Shown here one piece after another: positions 20,054 through 29,192 of a DNA stretch of 64,000 nucleotides. The notes beneath the pieces were generated by a model. That model did no database searches, was not told the origin of the DNA, and worked only from the letters and a program-made list of their open reading frames with translations. The translations under genes were made by a program, and so were the position numbers. Position 1 is the first letter of the stretch, and each line of letters starts with the position of its first letter. The stretch is from Ralstonia mannitolilytica (GTDB lineage: Bacteria > Pseudomonadota > Gammaproteobacteria > Burkholderiales > Burkholderiaceae): positions 181,650 to 245,649 of the forward strand of contig NZ_CAJPVG010000007.1 of the NCBI RefSeq assembly GCF_905397375.1, written 5' to 3'.

Positions 20054-22015
20054 ATGGCATTGAAGGCCAAGGCAGTATATCGCGCGGTAGCGCTGGCTTT
20101 TGCGGGTCTGATGGGCATGAGCGTGATCGGGCCCGCGCCCCTCGCGGTGGCCGCCAAGCGGCAGGCGCCGCAAGGCATTCCGGCCAATCCGGACGACGCG
20201 TTTGTCGAGCTGCGCAACGCCGCGCGCCGCAACGACGTCACCCGCAGCTGGGAGCTGGCCGACAGCCTGTCGGACTACCCGATCCCGTCGTACGTGCAGT
20301 ATTTCCGCATCAAGCCACAGCTCTTCGATGCCAGCGGCTACGCGCGCATCGATGCGCCGGAAGACGAAGTTCGCGCGTTCCTGCAGCGCTACCAGGGTGA
20401 AGCGATTGCCGACCGTCTGCGCAACGACTGGCTGCTGGTGCTCGGCAAGAAGCGCGACTGGGCGACCTTCGATGCCGAGTATCCGAAGTTCGTGCTCAAG
20501 GACGACGCCCAGGTCGAGTGCTACGCGCTGCTCTCGCGTGCGATGAAGGGCCAGAACGTGGCCGCCGACGCGCGCAACACGCTGCTCGATCCGAAGGGCT
20601 ACGGCGAAGGCTGTGTCGACCTGATCGGCTATCTCGCGCAATCGAACCAGTTCAGCCGTGCAGACGTGGCCTTTGCGGCGCGGCTGTCGCTGGAGCAGAA
20701 CCTCGTCACGCAGGCCGCGCGCATTGCGGCCGTGCTGCCCGGTACCGATGCGGGCGACCGCGTGGACAACGACACGCTCGCCAACGTGACGCGCATGGCG
20801 CGCACCGATCCGTCGCAGGCAACGGCCTACCTGCTTTCGCAGAGCGGCGGCCTCTCGCGCGAGGAGCAAGGCGCCGGCTGGGGCGTGATCGGCCAGTACG
20901 CTGCCAAGAAGCAGACGCCCGATGCGCTCGATGCCTACCGCCGCCAGATGAAGCTCGGCGGCGATGCGTGGCTGTCGGACGAATCGCAGGAGTGGCGCGT
21001 GCGCACCGCCCTGCGTGCCGGCGACTGGAAGATGGTGCGCCAGGCAATAGAAACCATGCGCCCCACCTTGCGCAGCCGCGATCCGGCGTGGACGTACTGG
21101 TATGGCCGCGCGCTCAAGGCCGATGGCCGCGGCGACGAGGCAGCCAAGCAGTTCCAGTCGATTGCCGGCCAGTTCAACTTCTACGGGCAGCTGGCGCTGG
21201 AAGAGCTGGGCCAGCGCATCACCGTGCCGCCGCGTACGACCGTGACTGACGCCGAGGTCGACGTGATGGGCCGCAACCATCCGGGCTTCGGCCGCGCCAA
21301 GCGCCTGTACGACATGAACCTGCGCTTCGAGGGCAACCGCGAGTGGAACTGGGAACTGCGCAACATGAGCGACCGCGAGCTGCTCGCCGCGGCGGAATAC
21401 GGCCGCAAGCTCGGCCTGCTCGATCGCACTGTCAACTCGGCCGACAAGACCAAGGCCGAGCATGACTTCTCGCTGCGCTTCCCGACGCCGTACCTGAACG
21501 TGGTCCAGCGCAATGCCGATGCCGTGGGCCTGGACGTTGCCTGGACGTACGGCCTCATCCGGCAGGAGTCGCGTTTCATCATGGATGCGCGCTCGTCGGT
21601 GGGCGCGTCTGGCCTGATGCAGGTGATGCCGGAAACCGCCAAGCACATTGCCAAGAAGATCGGCCTGCCGGGCTTCCGCGTTTCGCAGATGAGCGATATC
21701 GATACCAACGTGCTGCTCGGGACGGCGTACCTGTCGATGATCCTGAACAACCTGGAGAATTCGATGACGCTGGCCACCGCTGGCTACAACGCGGGCCCGG
21801 GCCGCCCCAAGCGCTGGCGCTCGACGCTCACGCGTCCGGTGGAAGGCGCGATCTTCGCCGAGACGATTCCGTTCAACGAGACGCGCACGTATGTGAAGAA
21901 CGTGCTGTCGAATGCGACGTACTACAGCGCGCTGCTCACCGGTCGCTCGCAATCGCTGAAGGATCGGCTGGGCAAGGTGGCGCCGGAAGCCGTCACCCCG
22001 GACGACCTGCCCTGA
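20054..22015 (+). CDS. slt: Soluble lytic murein transglycosylase
   Basis: A 653-residue periplasmic enzyme of the Slt70 type that cleaves peptidoglycan to 1,6-anhydro-muropeptides. It has a signal peptide (ending near VAAKRQA), a long alpha-helical superhelix and a C-terminal lysozyme-like domain. The catalytic Glu is in IRQESRF, followed by SSVGASGLMQVMPETA and GYNAGPGRPKRW. A perfect 14-bp terminator hairpin follows. Confidence 0.93.
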   Translation: MALKAKAVYRAVALAFAGLMGMSVIGPAPLAVAAKRQAPQGIPANPDDAFVELRNAARRNDVTRSWELADSLSDYPIPSYVQYFRIKPQLFDASGYARIDAPEDEVRAFLQRYQGEAIADRLRNDWLLVLGKKRDWATFDAEYPKFVLKDDAQVECYALLSRAMKGQNVAADARNTLLDPKGYGEGCVDLIGYLAQSNQFSRADVAFAARLSLEQNLVTQAARIAAVLPGTDAGDRVDNDTLANVTRMARTDPSQATAYLLSQSGGLSREEQGAGWGVIGQYAAKKQTPDALDAYRRQMKLGGDAWLSDESQEWRVRTALRAGDWKMVRQAIETMRPTLRSRDPAWTYWYGRALKADGRGDEAAKQFQSIAGQFNFYGQLALEELGQRITVPPRTTVTDAEVDVMGRNHPGFGRAKRLYDMNLRFEGNREWNWELRNMSDRELLAAAEYGRKLGLLDRTVNSADKTKAEHDFSLRFPTPYLNVVQRNADAVGLDVAWTYGLIRQESRFIMDARSSVGASGLMQVMPETAKHIAKKIGLPGFRVSQMSDIDTNVLLGTAYLSMILNNLENSMTLATAGYNAGPGRPKRWRSTLTRPVEGAIFAETIPFNETRTYVKNVLSNATYYSALLTGRSQSLKDRLGKVAPEAVTPDDLP

Positions 22016-22031
22016 GTCGCTTTCCCGCTCG

Positions 22032-22068
22032 GAAACAACGCCCGCTGTGATGCGGGCGTTGTTTCATT
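22032..22068 (+). terminator. Rho-independent terminator after slt
   Basis: Perfect 14-bp stem (GAAACAACGCCCGC / GCGGGCGTTGTTTC) with a 6-base loop, starting 17 bases after the slt stop. The A-rich left arm and T-rich right arm allow it to work in either direction. Confidence 0.85.
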
Positions 22069-22187
22069 CGCATGCGCATTCGCGATCACAGTGGTGGCGC
22101 ACGCTGCACGGCGCATCGCACGCCCTTGGGGTCGGGCGCGTTCGGGTTGTATTGTGGTGTTGCCCCCCACCTTTTGGAGATGCGGCC

Positions 22188-23189
22188 ATGCATACCTCCA
22201 ATCTGCTCGTCTTTGGCGGCACCGGCTTCATCGGCACGCAATTGCTTTCCCGGCTCGTGACGCAGACGTTTGCCGCGCCCGGCCTGCCCGACGGCCGTGT
22301 GATCGTGCCCACGCGTGACGCCGAATCTGCCCGGGCACACAACCTCACGCTGCTGCCTCGCGTTGACGTGATGGACGCCGACATCTATGCCGACGACGTG
22401 CTCGACGCCCTCTTCCTGGCGCTGACCGAACGCGGCGGCGAGCACTGCGCCGTCATCAACCTGGTCGGTACGCTGCAGGATGCGCGCGAGATGCCGTATG
22501 GGCCGAATTTCCAGCGCGTGCATGTCGATCTGCCGCGCCGCATCGTGGCCGCATGCCGCCGGCATGGCGTGAAGCGGCTGCTGCATATGAGCGCGCTGGG
22601 CGCCGATCCTGCCGGCCCATCGATGTATCAGCGCAGCAAGGGCGACGGCGAGCGCGTGGTCATGGACAGCGGTCTGCACTGGACGGTGTTCCGTCCATCG
22701 GTGGTGTTCGGCCCGAACGATCACTTTCTCAACCTGTTCGCCCGCTTGCAGCGCATGGCGCCGTTCGTTCCGCTGGCCCGCGCCGACGCCCGCTTCCAGC
22801 CGGTATACGTGGACGATGTGGCCGCCGCCTTCGTCAATGCGCTCGACAATCCGGCCACCGTCCGGCACGCGTATCCGCTGGTCGGCCCACGCGTGTACAC
22901 GCTCGCCGAGCTGATGCGGTTTGCCGGGCGCGCCAGCGGCCATCCACGCTGGATCGTGCCGCTGCCCGAAGGCCTGGGCCGCATGCAGGCCGCGCTGTTC
23001 GAACATCTGCCCGGAGCGCCCATCTCGCGCGACAACCTCGACTCCATGCGCGTCGACAGCATCAGCGCCGAGCCGGTCGCGCCGGAACTCGGCATCCACC
23101 CGCTCGGCATGGAAGCGGTGATGCTGCCTGCGCTGGCCGGCTTCCGGCCGGATCGGGCGCTGCGCCCCGGCATGGGCTCGCATCGGTAG
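22188..23189 (+). CDS. NDUFA9-like SDR-family protein (NAD-dependent epimerase/dehydratase fold)
   Basis: A 333-residue extended SDR-type protein. The dinucleotide-binding motif GGTGFIGTQL is at residues 9-18; INLVGTLQ and HMSALGADPAGPSMYQRSKGDGE follow, where a Tyr-x3-Lys pair is still readable. Betaproteobacteria often annotate it as complex I NDUFA9 subunit family and keep it next to slt and cca, as here. A role in respiration or quinone synthesis is assumed from the family only. The start is at ATG 22188 after TTTTGGAGATGCGGCC. Confidence 0.82.
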   Translation: MHTSNLLVFGGTGFIGTQLLSRLVTQTFAAPGLPDGRVIVPTRDAESARAHNLTLLPRVDVMDADIYADDVLDALFLALTERGGEHCAVINLVGTLQDAREMPYGPNFQRVHVDLPRRIVAACRRHGVKRLLHMSALGADPAGPSMYQRSKGDGERVVMDSGLHWTVFRPSVVFGPNDHFLNLFARLQRMAPFVPLARADARFQPVYVDDVAAAFVNALDNPATVRHAYPLVGPRVYTLAELMRFAGRASGHPRWIVPLPEGLGRMQAALFEHLPGAPISRDNLDSMRVDSISAEPVAPELGIHPLGMEAVMLPALAGFRPDRALRPGMGSHR

Positions 23190-23387
23190 CGGAACGGGCT
23201 TTGCTTGTGAGCCACCTTAACAATGGTGGCGAATGGGTTTCATTTTGTGGCGCTGCAGCGCAGGGCTAGAATGGACCGTTCGCCTTGCGCCGCCGCCCCC
23301 AATCTCGCACAACAACACGGGCGCGGCGCACCTCAAGCTGGCGAACCCTTGCAACCCCTCGCTGTGCACTCTCCAAGGACGGGAATC

Positions 23388-24077
23388 ATGAAACTGGTCA
23401 TCGGCAACAAGAACTACTCGTCGTGGTCGCTACGCCCCTGGCTGCTGGCCAAGCAGGCCGGCATTCCGTTCGAAGAGATCCGCGTGCGCCTGCTGAGCGA
23501 GACCTTTGCCGCCGACGTGGCACGTCATTCGCCTGCCGGCCGCGTGCCCGTGCTGGTGGACGGCGATATGAACGTGTGGGATTCGCTCGCCATCTGCGAG
23601 ACGCTCGCCGAGCGCTTTCCGCGTGCCCAGCTGTGGCCGGCTGACCCGAAGGCCCGCGCGCACGCCCGCTCGATCTGCGCCGAGATGCACAGCGGCTTCA
23701 CCAACCTGCGCAACAACATGCCGATGAACGTGACGGCCGTGCTGCCCGGCATGGGCTGGAACGTGGCCGTGCAGCGCGACATCGACCGCATTGCGGCCAT
23801 GTGGACCGAGCTGCGTCAGAAGTACGCGGCCGAAGGCCCGTTCCTGTTCGGCCACTTCACGGTCGCGGATGCGTTCTATGCGCCGGTGGTCAGCCGCTTC
23901 GCGACGTACGGCGTGCGCCTGCCCGATGTGGCGAAGGCCTATGCCGACCACATCCTCAATCTGCCCGCCATGCAGGAATGGATCGACGGCGCCCGCGCCG
24001 AGCACGACTTCCTCCCCGACGACGAGCCCTATCGCACGGCGCCGGACGAGGACACGCTGGTCGCAGCCAATCAATGA
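23388..24077 (+). CDS. Glutathione S-transferase family protein
   Basis: A 229-residue GST. The thioredoxin-fold N-terminus is KNYSSWSLRPWLLAKQAG, with the active-site Ser candidate in YSSWS. GRVPVLVDGD and WDSLAICETLAERFP give the glutathione-binding cis-Pro and Glu/Ser motifs, and the C-terminal helical domain follows. It resembles the YfcF/zeta-like bacterial group. The stop codon overlaps the cca start (ATGA). Confidence 0.88.
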   Translation: MKLVIGNKNYSSWSLRPWLLAKQAGIPFEEIRVRLLSETFAADVARHSPAGRVPVLVDGDMNVWDSLAICETLAERFPRAQLWPADPKARAHARSICAEMHSGFTNLRNNMPMNVTAVLPGMGWNVAVQRDIDRIAAMWTELRQKYAAEGPFLFGHFTVADAFYAPVVSRFATYGVRLPDVAKAYADHILNLPAMQEWIDGARAEHDFLPDDEPYRTAPDEDTLVAANQ

Positions 24078-25360
24078 CGGAACGCGCAGCGCACGACGAA
24101 GCCGTTGTCGATCCGGCCACGCATGGGCTGGAGGTGTATGCCGTGGGCGGCGCCATTCGGGACGCGCTGCTCGGGCTGCCGGTGCAGGACCGGGATTACG
24201 TTGTGGTCGGCGCCACGCCGGAAGCCATGGAGGCACGTGGCTTTCGGGCGGTCGGCAAGGATTTCCCGGTCTTCCTGCATCCCGCGACGCATGCCGAATA
24301 CGCGCTTGCCCGCACCGAGCGCAAGACGGCCGCCGGCTACAAGGGCTTCTCGGTCTACTACGCCCCCGATGTCACGCTCGAAGACGACCTCATCCGCCGC
24401 GACCTGACCATCAATGCGATGGCGCAGCGCGTGGCGGAAGACGGCGCGCTTGTCGGCCCGGTGGTCGATCCGTACGGGGGACAGGCCGACTTGGCGTCGC
24501 GCACGTTCCGGCATGTGTCGGATGCGTTCATGGAAGACCCGGTGCGCATCCTGCGCCTGGCGCGGTTTGCTGCGCGCTTTGCCGACTTTCATGTCGCGCC
24601 CGACACCAATGCGCTGATGCAACGCATGGTGCAGGACGGCGAAGTCGATGCGCTGGTGCCCGAGCGCGTGTGGCAGGAGATTGCGCGCGGCCTGATGGAA
24701 GCCCATCCGCAGCGCATGTTCGCCGTGCTGCGCGACTGCGGTGCGCTGGCGCGTCTGCTGCCGGAGCTGGACCGACTGTGGGGTGTGCCGCAGCGTGCCG
24801 ACTACCACCCCGAAGTCGACACCGGCGTGCACACCATGATGGTCATCGAAACGGCCGCCGCGATGGGCACATCACTGCCGGTGCGCTTTGCCGCGCTGGT
24901 GCACGACCTCGGCAAAGGCACCACGCCCGAGGACGTGCTGCCGCGCCACATCGGCCATGAAGCGCGCAGCGTGCCGATGATCGAAGCCGTTTGCCAGCGC
25001 CTGCGCGTGCCGACCGAATGCCGCGACCTGGCCGTCGTCGTCGCGCGCGAGCACGGCAACATCCACCGCAGCGACGGCTTCGATGCCGCCGCGCTGGTGC
25101 GCCTGCTCGAGCGTTGCGATGCGCTGCGCAAGCCGGACCGTTTCCGGCAGGCCCTGCAGGCGTGCGAAGCCGATGCACGCGGCCGGCTCGGGTTTGAAGA
25201 CCGCGCCTATCCGCAAACCGAACGTCTGCTGCGCGCGTTGCGGGCCGCCGCATCCATCGACGCCGGTGCGGTTGCCAAGCGCCATGCCGACAACCCCTCT
25301 CGCATCAAGCAGGCCGTGCATCAGGCGCGCATCGAGGCCGTTGCGCAGGCCGGTATCTAA
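24074..25360 (+). CDS. cca: Multifunctional CCA tRNA nucleotidyltransferase
   Basis: A 428-residue protein that adds or repairs the 3' CCA of tRNA. The polymerase-beta core is YAVGGAIRDALLGLPVQDRDYVVVGATPE divided over residues 21-49, RRDLTINAMA carries the catalytic Asp pair neighbourhood, and the C-terminal HD phosphohydrolase domain shows FAALVHDLGKGTTPED. This two-domain form is typical of beta- and gammaproteobacteria. Residues before YAVGG are longer than in E. coli, so the true start could be slightly downstream. Confidence 0.93.
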   Translation: MTERAAHDEAVVDPATHGLEVYAVGGAIRDALLGLPVQDRDYVVVGATPEAMEARGFRAVGKDFPVFLHPATHAEYALARTERKTAAGYKGFSVYYAPDVTLEDDLIRRDLTINAMAQRVAEDGALVGPVVDPYGGQADLASRTFRHVSDAFMEDPVRILRLARFAARFADFHVAPDTNALMQRMVQDGEVDALVPERVWQEIARGLMEAHPQRMFAVLRDCGALARLLPELDRLWGVPQRADYHPEVDTGVHTMMVIETAAAMGTSLPVRFAALVHDLGKGTTPEDVLPRHIGHEARSVPMIEAVCQRLRVPTECRDLAVVVAREHGNIHRSDGFDAAALVRLLERCDALRKPDRFRQALQACEADARGRLGFEDRAYPQTERLLRALRAAASIDAGAVAKRHADNPSRIKQAVHQARIEAVAQAGI

Positions 25361-25369
25361 GTCCGACGG

Positions 25370-25918
25370 CTAGGCTGGCACGGCCAGCCGCTGCGACATC
25401 GCAAACAACTTCAGAAAGAACGCCCGGAACGCCTCAGGGTCGGGCCGTGCCGTGGTCTGCTGCGTGCCGATGAAGCACAGGTGGGCGATGCGGCCCCAGA
25501 AGGCGGCGTCGTCGGGCACGCCTCCGCGCAGGCCGCACAGTTGTGTGGCGAAGGCCAGCCGCTGCGAATCGACGCGTTCGAGATATTCCGCCACCAGCGG
25601 CTCGCGCATGGCCCACGCGCGGATGGCAACTTCGCGCCCCGGATGCATCGATGCGGCCACGTCGAGGTAGCGCATGAGCAGTGTCTCGGCGGTGTCGTCG
25701 GGTTTGACGAGCGAAAGGATGCTGCCGGTATAAGCGCGTTCCCATTCGGCCAGGAGGCTGCGCACGTAGTCGTTGCGGCTGCTGAAGTGGTGATAGAACG
25801 CGCCGCGCGTCACGTTCAGACGGCGCGCCAGGCGCTCGGCCGAGAGTCCGTCCGCGCCATACATGTCGAGCAGTTCGAAACCGGCTTCGATCCAGCGCGT
25901 GCGGGTGGTTCTGGGCAT
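25370..25918 (-). CDS. TetR-family transcriptional regulator
   Basis: A 182-residue repressor-type protein. The N-terminal HTH is GFELLDMYGADGLSAERLARRLNVTRGAFYHHFSSRNDYV in pieces at about residues 13-52; the C-terminal ligand domain is variable. It is divergent from the amine-oxidase-like gene at 26007 with 88 bp between the starts, so that gene is the likely target. The inducer is unknown. Confidence 0.88.
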   Translation of the reverse strand: MPRTTRTRWIEAGFELLDMYGADGLSAERLARRLNVTRGAFYHHFSSRNDYVRSLLAEWERAYTGSILSLVKPDDTAETLLMRYLDVAASMHPGREVAIRAWAMREPLVAEYLERVDSQRLAFATQLCGLRGGVPDDAAFWGRIAHLCFIGTQQTTARPDPEAFRAFFLKLFAMSQRLAVPA

Positions 25919-26006
25919 GGCGGTGTCCTCGTGCAGAAACTGACAGGCTGTGTATGGTGCGCGGCCGGCCGGTATTGTAAGTCGCGTCACCATTCACCTT
26001 CTGGCC

Positions 26007-27344
26007 ATGCGACATTTCATCGTAGTCGGTGCGGGCATTGCGGGACTGAACGCCGCGCGGCATCTGCAGCGCGCGGGTTGCGCCGTCACAGTATTCGAGG
26101 CGGCGCGCGCGCCCGGCGGCCGCATCCTCAGCGTGCCGTTTCACGGACACACCATCGAATGTGGCGCGCAATTCGTGTCGTCGCGATATCGCCACGTGCT
26201 GCCGCTGCTGCACGAGGCGGGGTTGTCCTCACGGCTGTACAAGACTTCGGCCGTGGCGGCGCTGCAGCGAGGGCAGGACTTCCGTGCCGTGCATTCCAAA
26301 CGCCCATGGACGCTTGCCACCACCGGCCAACTCACCTGGGGCGAAACATGGCAGATGCTGCGAGGCGGCTTTGCCCCAGCGCGGGAGGCGCGCGGCATTG
26401 ACCCCAATCACTACGCCAGCCTGGCCGCATTCGACGACGCCGACGCACAGGACTGGGCCACACGCGTGTTTGGCGGCGGTGCCACGCGGTACGTCTTCGA
26501 ACCCATGGTGCACGGTCTGTACTTTCACCGGCTGAAAGGGACCTCGCGAGCGTTGCTGGCCGCGCTCGGCGCATTTCGCGGCGCAGACACGCTGATCGTC
26601 GAAGGCGGCTGGCAGGCGCTGCCGCGCGCGATGGCCGCGTCGCTCGATGTGCGTTACGGCGCCAACGTCGAACAGGTTGCCGAAACCCCCGATGGCGTGC
26701 GGCTGTGTGTCAACGGGGAGTGGATCAACGCCGACGGCGCGGTGCTCGCCACGCCTGCACATGCAACGCGGGCCTGGTTGCCCCGTCCGTCGCTGGGCGA
26801 GGCCGCAGTCCTCGACGCGACCTACGCGCCGAGCATCCACGTGGCGCTGGGCCTCTCCCCTTCATGGTCGGCACCGAAGGTATTCGCGCAGGCGTACGGC
26901 GCGCTGTTTTCGCCCGTGGAGGGCGGCCCTTTGGCGGCGCTGACGTTTCAACACGGTGCAGGGCGAGGCGATGGCCCCATCGTTTGTGCGATGTTTGGCG
27001 AGCAGGCCGCGACGCGCGCCATGCCGCAGAACGATGCCATGCTGATCCGCTTCGCCACCGAGGCAATGGCAGCGCATTTGCCGGGTCTGGAGCGCGCAGT
27101 GGTGTCGGCACACGTGCAGCGTTGGGTAGCGGCCGAGCCGCGATCGCCCGTCGGCCGCGCGCGTGCCATTGCGGCGTACCGCGCCACGCTCGGGCGCGAT
27201 CGCCGGATCGTGCTGGCGGGGGATTATCTTGGCAGCCCGTGGACGGACGGCGCCGCCGAGTCCGGGCAGTGGGCCGCCAGCCACCTGTTGGCGGCGCGCA
27301 TCCCACAGGCAGAGCGCGCCGCGTTGGCCCGGACGGTGGCGTAA
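26007..27344 (+). CDS. FAD-dependent amine oxidase/protoporphyrinogen oxidase-like protein
   Basis: A 445-residue flavoprotein. The FAD-binding dinucleotide motif VVGAGIAGLNAARHLQRAG begins at residue 5, and the GG motif EAARAPGGRI follows. The C-terminal GDYLGSPWTDGAAESGQWAA contacts the flavin. The fold is that of amine oxidases, protoporphyrinogen oxidases and desaturases; nothing visible fixes the substrate. Probably controlled by the divergent TetR regulator. Confidence 0.82.
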   Translation: MRHFIVVGAGIAGLNAARHLQRAGCAVTVFEAARAPGGRILSVPFHGHTIECGAQFVSSRYRHVLPLLHEAGLSSRLYKTSAVAALQRGQDFRAVHSKRPWTLATTGQLTWGETWQMLRGGFAPAREARGIDPNHYASLAAFDDADAQDWATRVFGGGATRYVFEPMVHGLYFHRLKGTSRALLAALGAFRGADTLIVEGGWQALPRAMAASLDVRYGANVEQVAETPDGVRLCVNGEWINADGAVLATPAHATRAWLPRPSLGEAAVLDATYAPSIHVALGLSPSWSAPKVFAQAYGALFSPVEGGPLAALTFQHGAGRGDGPIVCAMFGEQAATRAMPQNDAMLIRFATEAMAAHLPGLERAVVSAHVQRWVAAEPRSPVGRARAIAAYRATLGRDRRIVLAGDYLGSPWTDGAAESGQWAASHLLAARIPQAERAALARTVA

Positions 27345-27359
27345 TGTTGCGTGCTGCGC

Positions 27360-28256
27360 TTACTCGAACGGCGTGTCGTTCGGGTTCGCGTACAGCGCCT
27401 TCAACTGATCGTTCATCGGGAAGTTGAAGTTCAGGTTCTTGGGCGGCACCGGCTTTTCGAACCACTTCGCGTAGAGCGTCTTGATCTCGCCGCTCTTCAT
27501 CACGCCGGTCATGGTGTCGTCCACCAGCTTCTTGAACTGGGGGTCGTCCTTGCGCAGCATGAAGCCGTAGGCTTCGAACGACTGCGGCGTGCCGGTCACG
27601 ACCCAGTCGTCGGGCTTCTGCGCCAGCGTGCGTGCGCCGGCCAGCAGCACGTCATCCATCATGAACGCCGCCACGCGGCCGCTCTGCAGCGTGAGGAACG
27701 ATTCACCGTAATCCTTCCCGCTGATCACGTTCATGTTCATCTTCTTCTCGTCGTTCATCTTGCGCAGGATGCGTTCCGACGTGGTGCCCGCGTTGGTAAT
27801 GACCGACTTGCCCGCCAGGTCGGGGAAATCCTTCACGCCGGATTTCACGTTGGTCAGCAGGCGCGTGCCGGCGATGAAAAAGGTCGTCGAAAAAGCAGTC
27901 TGCTGCTCGCGCGACTTCAGGTGCGTGGTCACGCCGCACTCCAGATCGACCGAGCCGTTCTGCACCAGAGACGTCCGGTTCTGGGAGGTCACGGGAATCT
28001 GCTTGACCTCCAGGTTGGGCTTGCCCGTCTTCTTCCTGACGGCGTCGATCACGCGGGAGCAGAGATCGGCCGAGAAACCGACGATCTCGTTCTTGCTGTC
28101 GCGGTAAGAAAACGGAATCGACGATTCGCGCACGCCGATCAGGATCGTGTTGCTGTCCTGGATCTTCTTGAGCGTGCCGTCGAGTGCCTCGGCGTGGGCC
28201 GTGGTGGCGAACATGCCGGCCAGCGCCAGCGGGATGCAACGAGCGGTAAGACGCAT
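27360..28256 (-). CDS. Amino-acid ABC transporter substrate-binding protein
   Basis: A 298-residue periplasmic binding protein of family 3. The signal peptide ends at ATTAHAEA; the segment TILIGVRESSIPFSYRDSKNEIVGFSADLC (in parts) and the C-terminal FNFPMNDQLKALYANP resemble the glutamate/aspartate binder GltI. GGAGG precedes the ATG by five bases. No permease or ATPase gene lies next to it, so it may act as an orphan binding protein. It ends the RpiR-aminotransferase-BKACE cluster on the same strand, which suggests it captures the substrate of that pathway. Confidence 0.87.
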   Translation of the reverse strand: MRLTARCIPLALAGMFATTAHAEALDGTLKKIQDSNTILIGVRESSIPFSYRDSKNEIVGFSADLCSRVIDAVRKKTGKPNLEVKQIPVTSQNRTSLVQNGSVDLECGVTTHLKSREQQTAFSTTFFIAGTRLLTNVKSGVKDFPDLAGKSVITNAGTTSERILRKMNDEKKMNMNVISGKDYGESFLTLQSGRVAAFMMDDVLLAGARTLAQKPDDWVVTGTPQSFEAYGFMLRKDDPQFKKLVDDTMTGVMKSGEIKTLYAKWFEKPVPPKNLNFNFPMNDQLKALYANPNDTPFE

Positions 28257-28355
28257 GGTGTCCTCCAATGGTTGTGGGGTGCGGCGTGATCCGTGCCACG
28301 CCGTCTTGGGGAAGTTCTTCGAGGTGAAAGGTCGACAGGCGAAACGAAAGCGGCG

Positions 28356-29192
28356 CTACCGCCCGAACCATCCGCGCAGCTCGGCGGCGCTTGCCAGCGG
28401 CCGATGCAGCGCGTCGATGTGCCGGCGCAGGTTGGTGATGAGCGCGGCGTTGTCAGGTGCGATGCTGCCGTCGGGCAGCGCCATGTTGTTCTCGAAGCCG
28501 AGGCGCGCGTGGCCGCCAAGCAGCGCCGCCGTGAGCGCGCATTCCGCCTCGCGCGGCCCGAATGCGCACATCGCCCACGGTACGGTGGCGGTGATGTCCC
28601 CGCCGTCAGCCCACGCCTGCAGGAACGGCAGCAGGTCCGCCGGGTCGGAGCGCTGGCCTGCGCTGTAGCGGCCCAGCACGAACAGCACCCAGTGCGGCGT
28701 GTCGGGCAGCACGCCGCGCACGCGCAGATCACGGTAGCGCACCACGTCGTCAGCGGAATAGAGGATGTACTGGATGGCCGTGCGCGCCGCCGCGAGTTCG
28801 CCGAAGAAGCGCGCCGCCTCGCCTTCTTGCCCCGCATCGGGGACAAGCTCGCGCAGTGCCGCGGAAATCGCCTCGGGCTGCAGCGCGCGCACCGATGCCA
28901 TCTGCTGCGCAGGCGTGTAGATGCCGACCGCCTCGGTGGTGATCTGGATCACGAGCGCGTCGCCCACGGCCTGCCGCACGGCGGCGATGGCGGGACGGTA
29001 ATCGTCGGGCTCCAGGCTGTGCGTGCCGTCCGGGTGGCGCACATGCAGATGCAGCATCGCGGCGCCGGCATCCACGCACCGCTGCGCACACGCGGCGAGC
29101 TCGCCGGGCGTGATCGGCAGCGCAGGATGGTCGGCGTGCGTCTTGCGGGCGCCGTTGGGCGCGACGGCGATGGCGATGGGCTGGGTCACCAC
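28356..29192 (-). CDS. Beta-keto acid cleavage enzyme (BKACE, DUF849)
   Basis: A 278-residue TIM-barrel zinc enzyme. The family start IAIAVAPNGARKTHADHPALP and the metal motif LHLHVRHPDG (two His) are clear. BKACE enzymes cleave beta-keto acids with acetyl-CoA to give acetoacetate and a CoA ester; the founder is Kce of lysine fermentation. The GTG start overlaps the end of the aminotransferase gene by seven bases, so the pair is coupled: the aminotransferase could make the keto acid that this enzyme cleaves (inference). Confidence 0.88.
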   Translation of the reverse strand: MVTQPIAIAVAPNGARKTHADHPALPITPGELAACAQRCVDAGAAMLHLHVRHPDGTHSLEPDDYRPAIAAVRQAVGDALVIQITTEAVGIYTPAQQMASVRALQPEAISAALRELVPDAGQEGEAARFFGELAAARTAIQYILYSADDVVRYRDLRVRGVLPDTPHWVLFVLGRYSAGQRSDPADLLPFLQAWADGGDITATVPWAMCAFGPREAECALTAALLGGHARLGFENNMALPDGSIAPDNAALITNLRRHIDALHRPLASAAELRGWFGR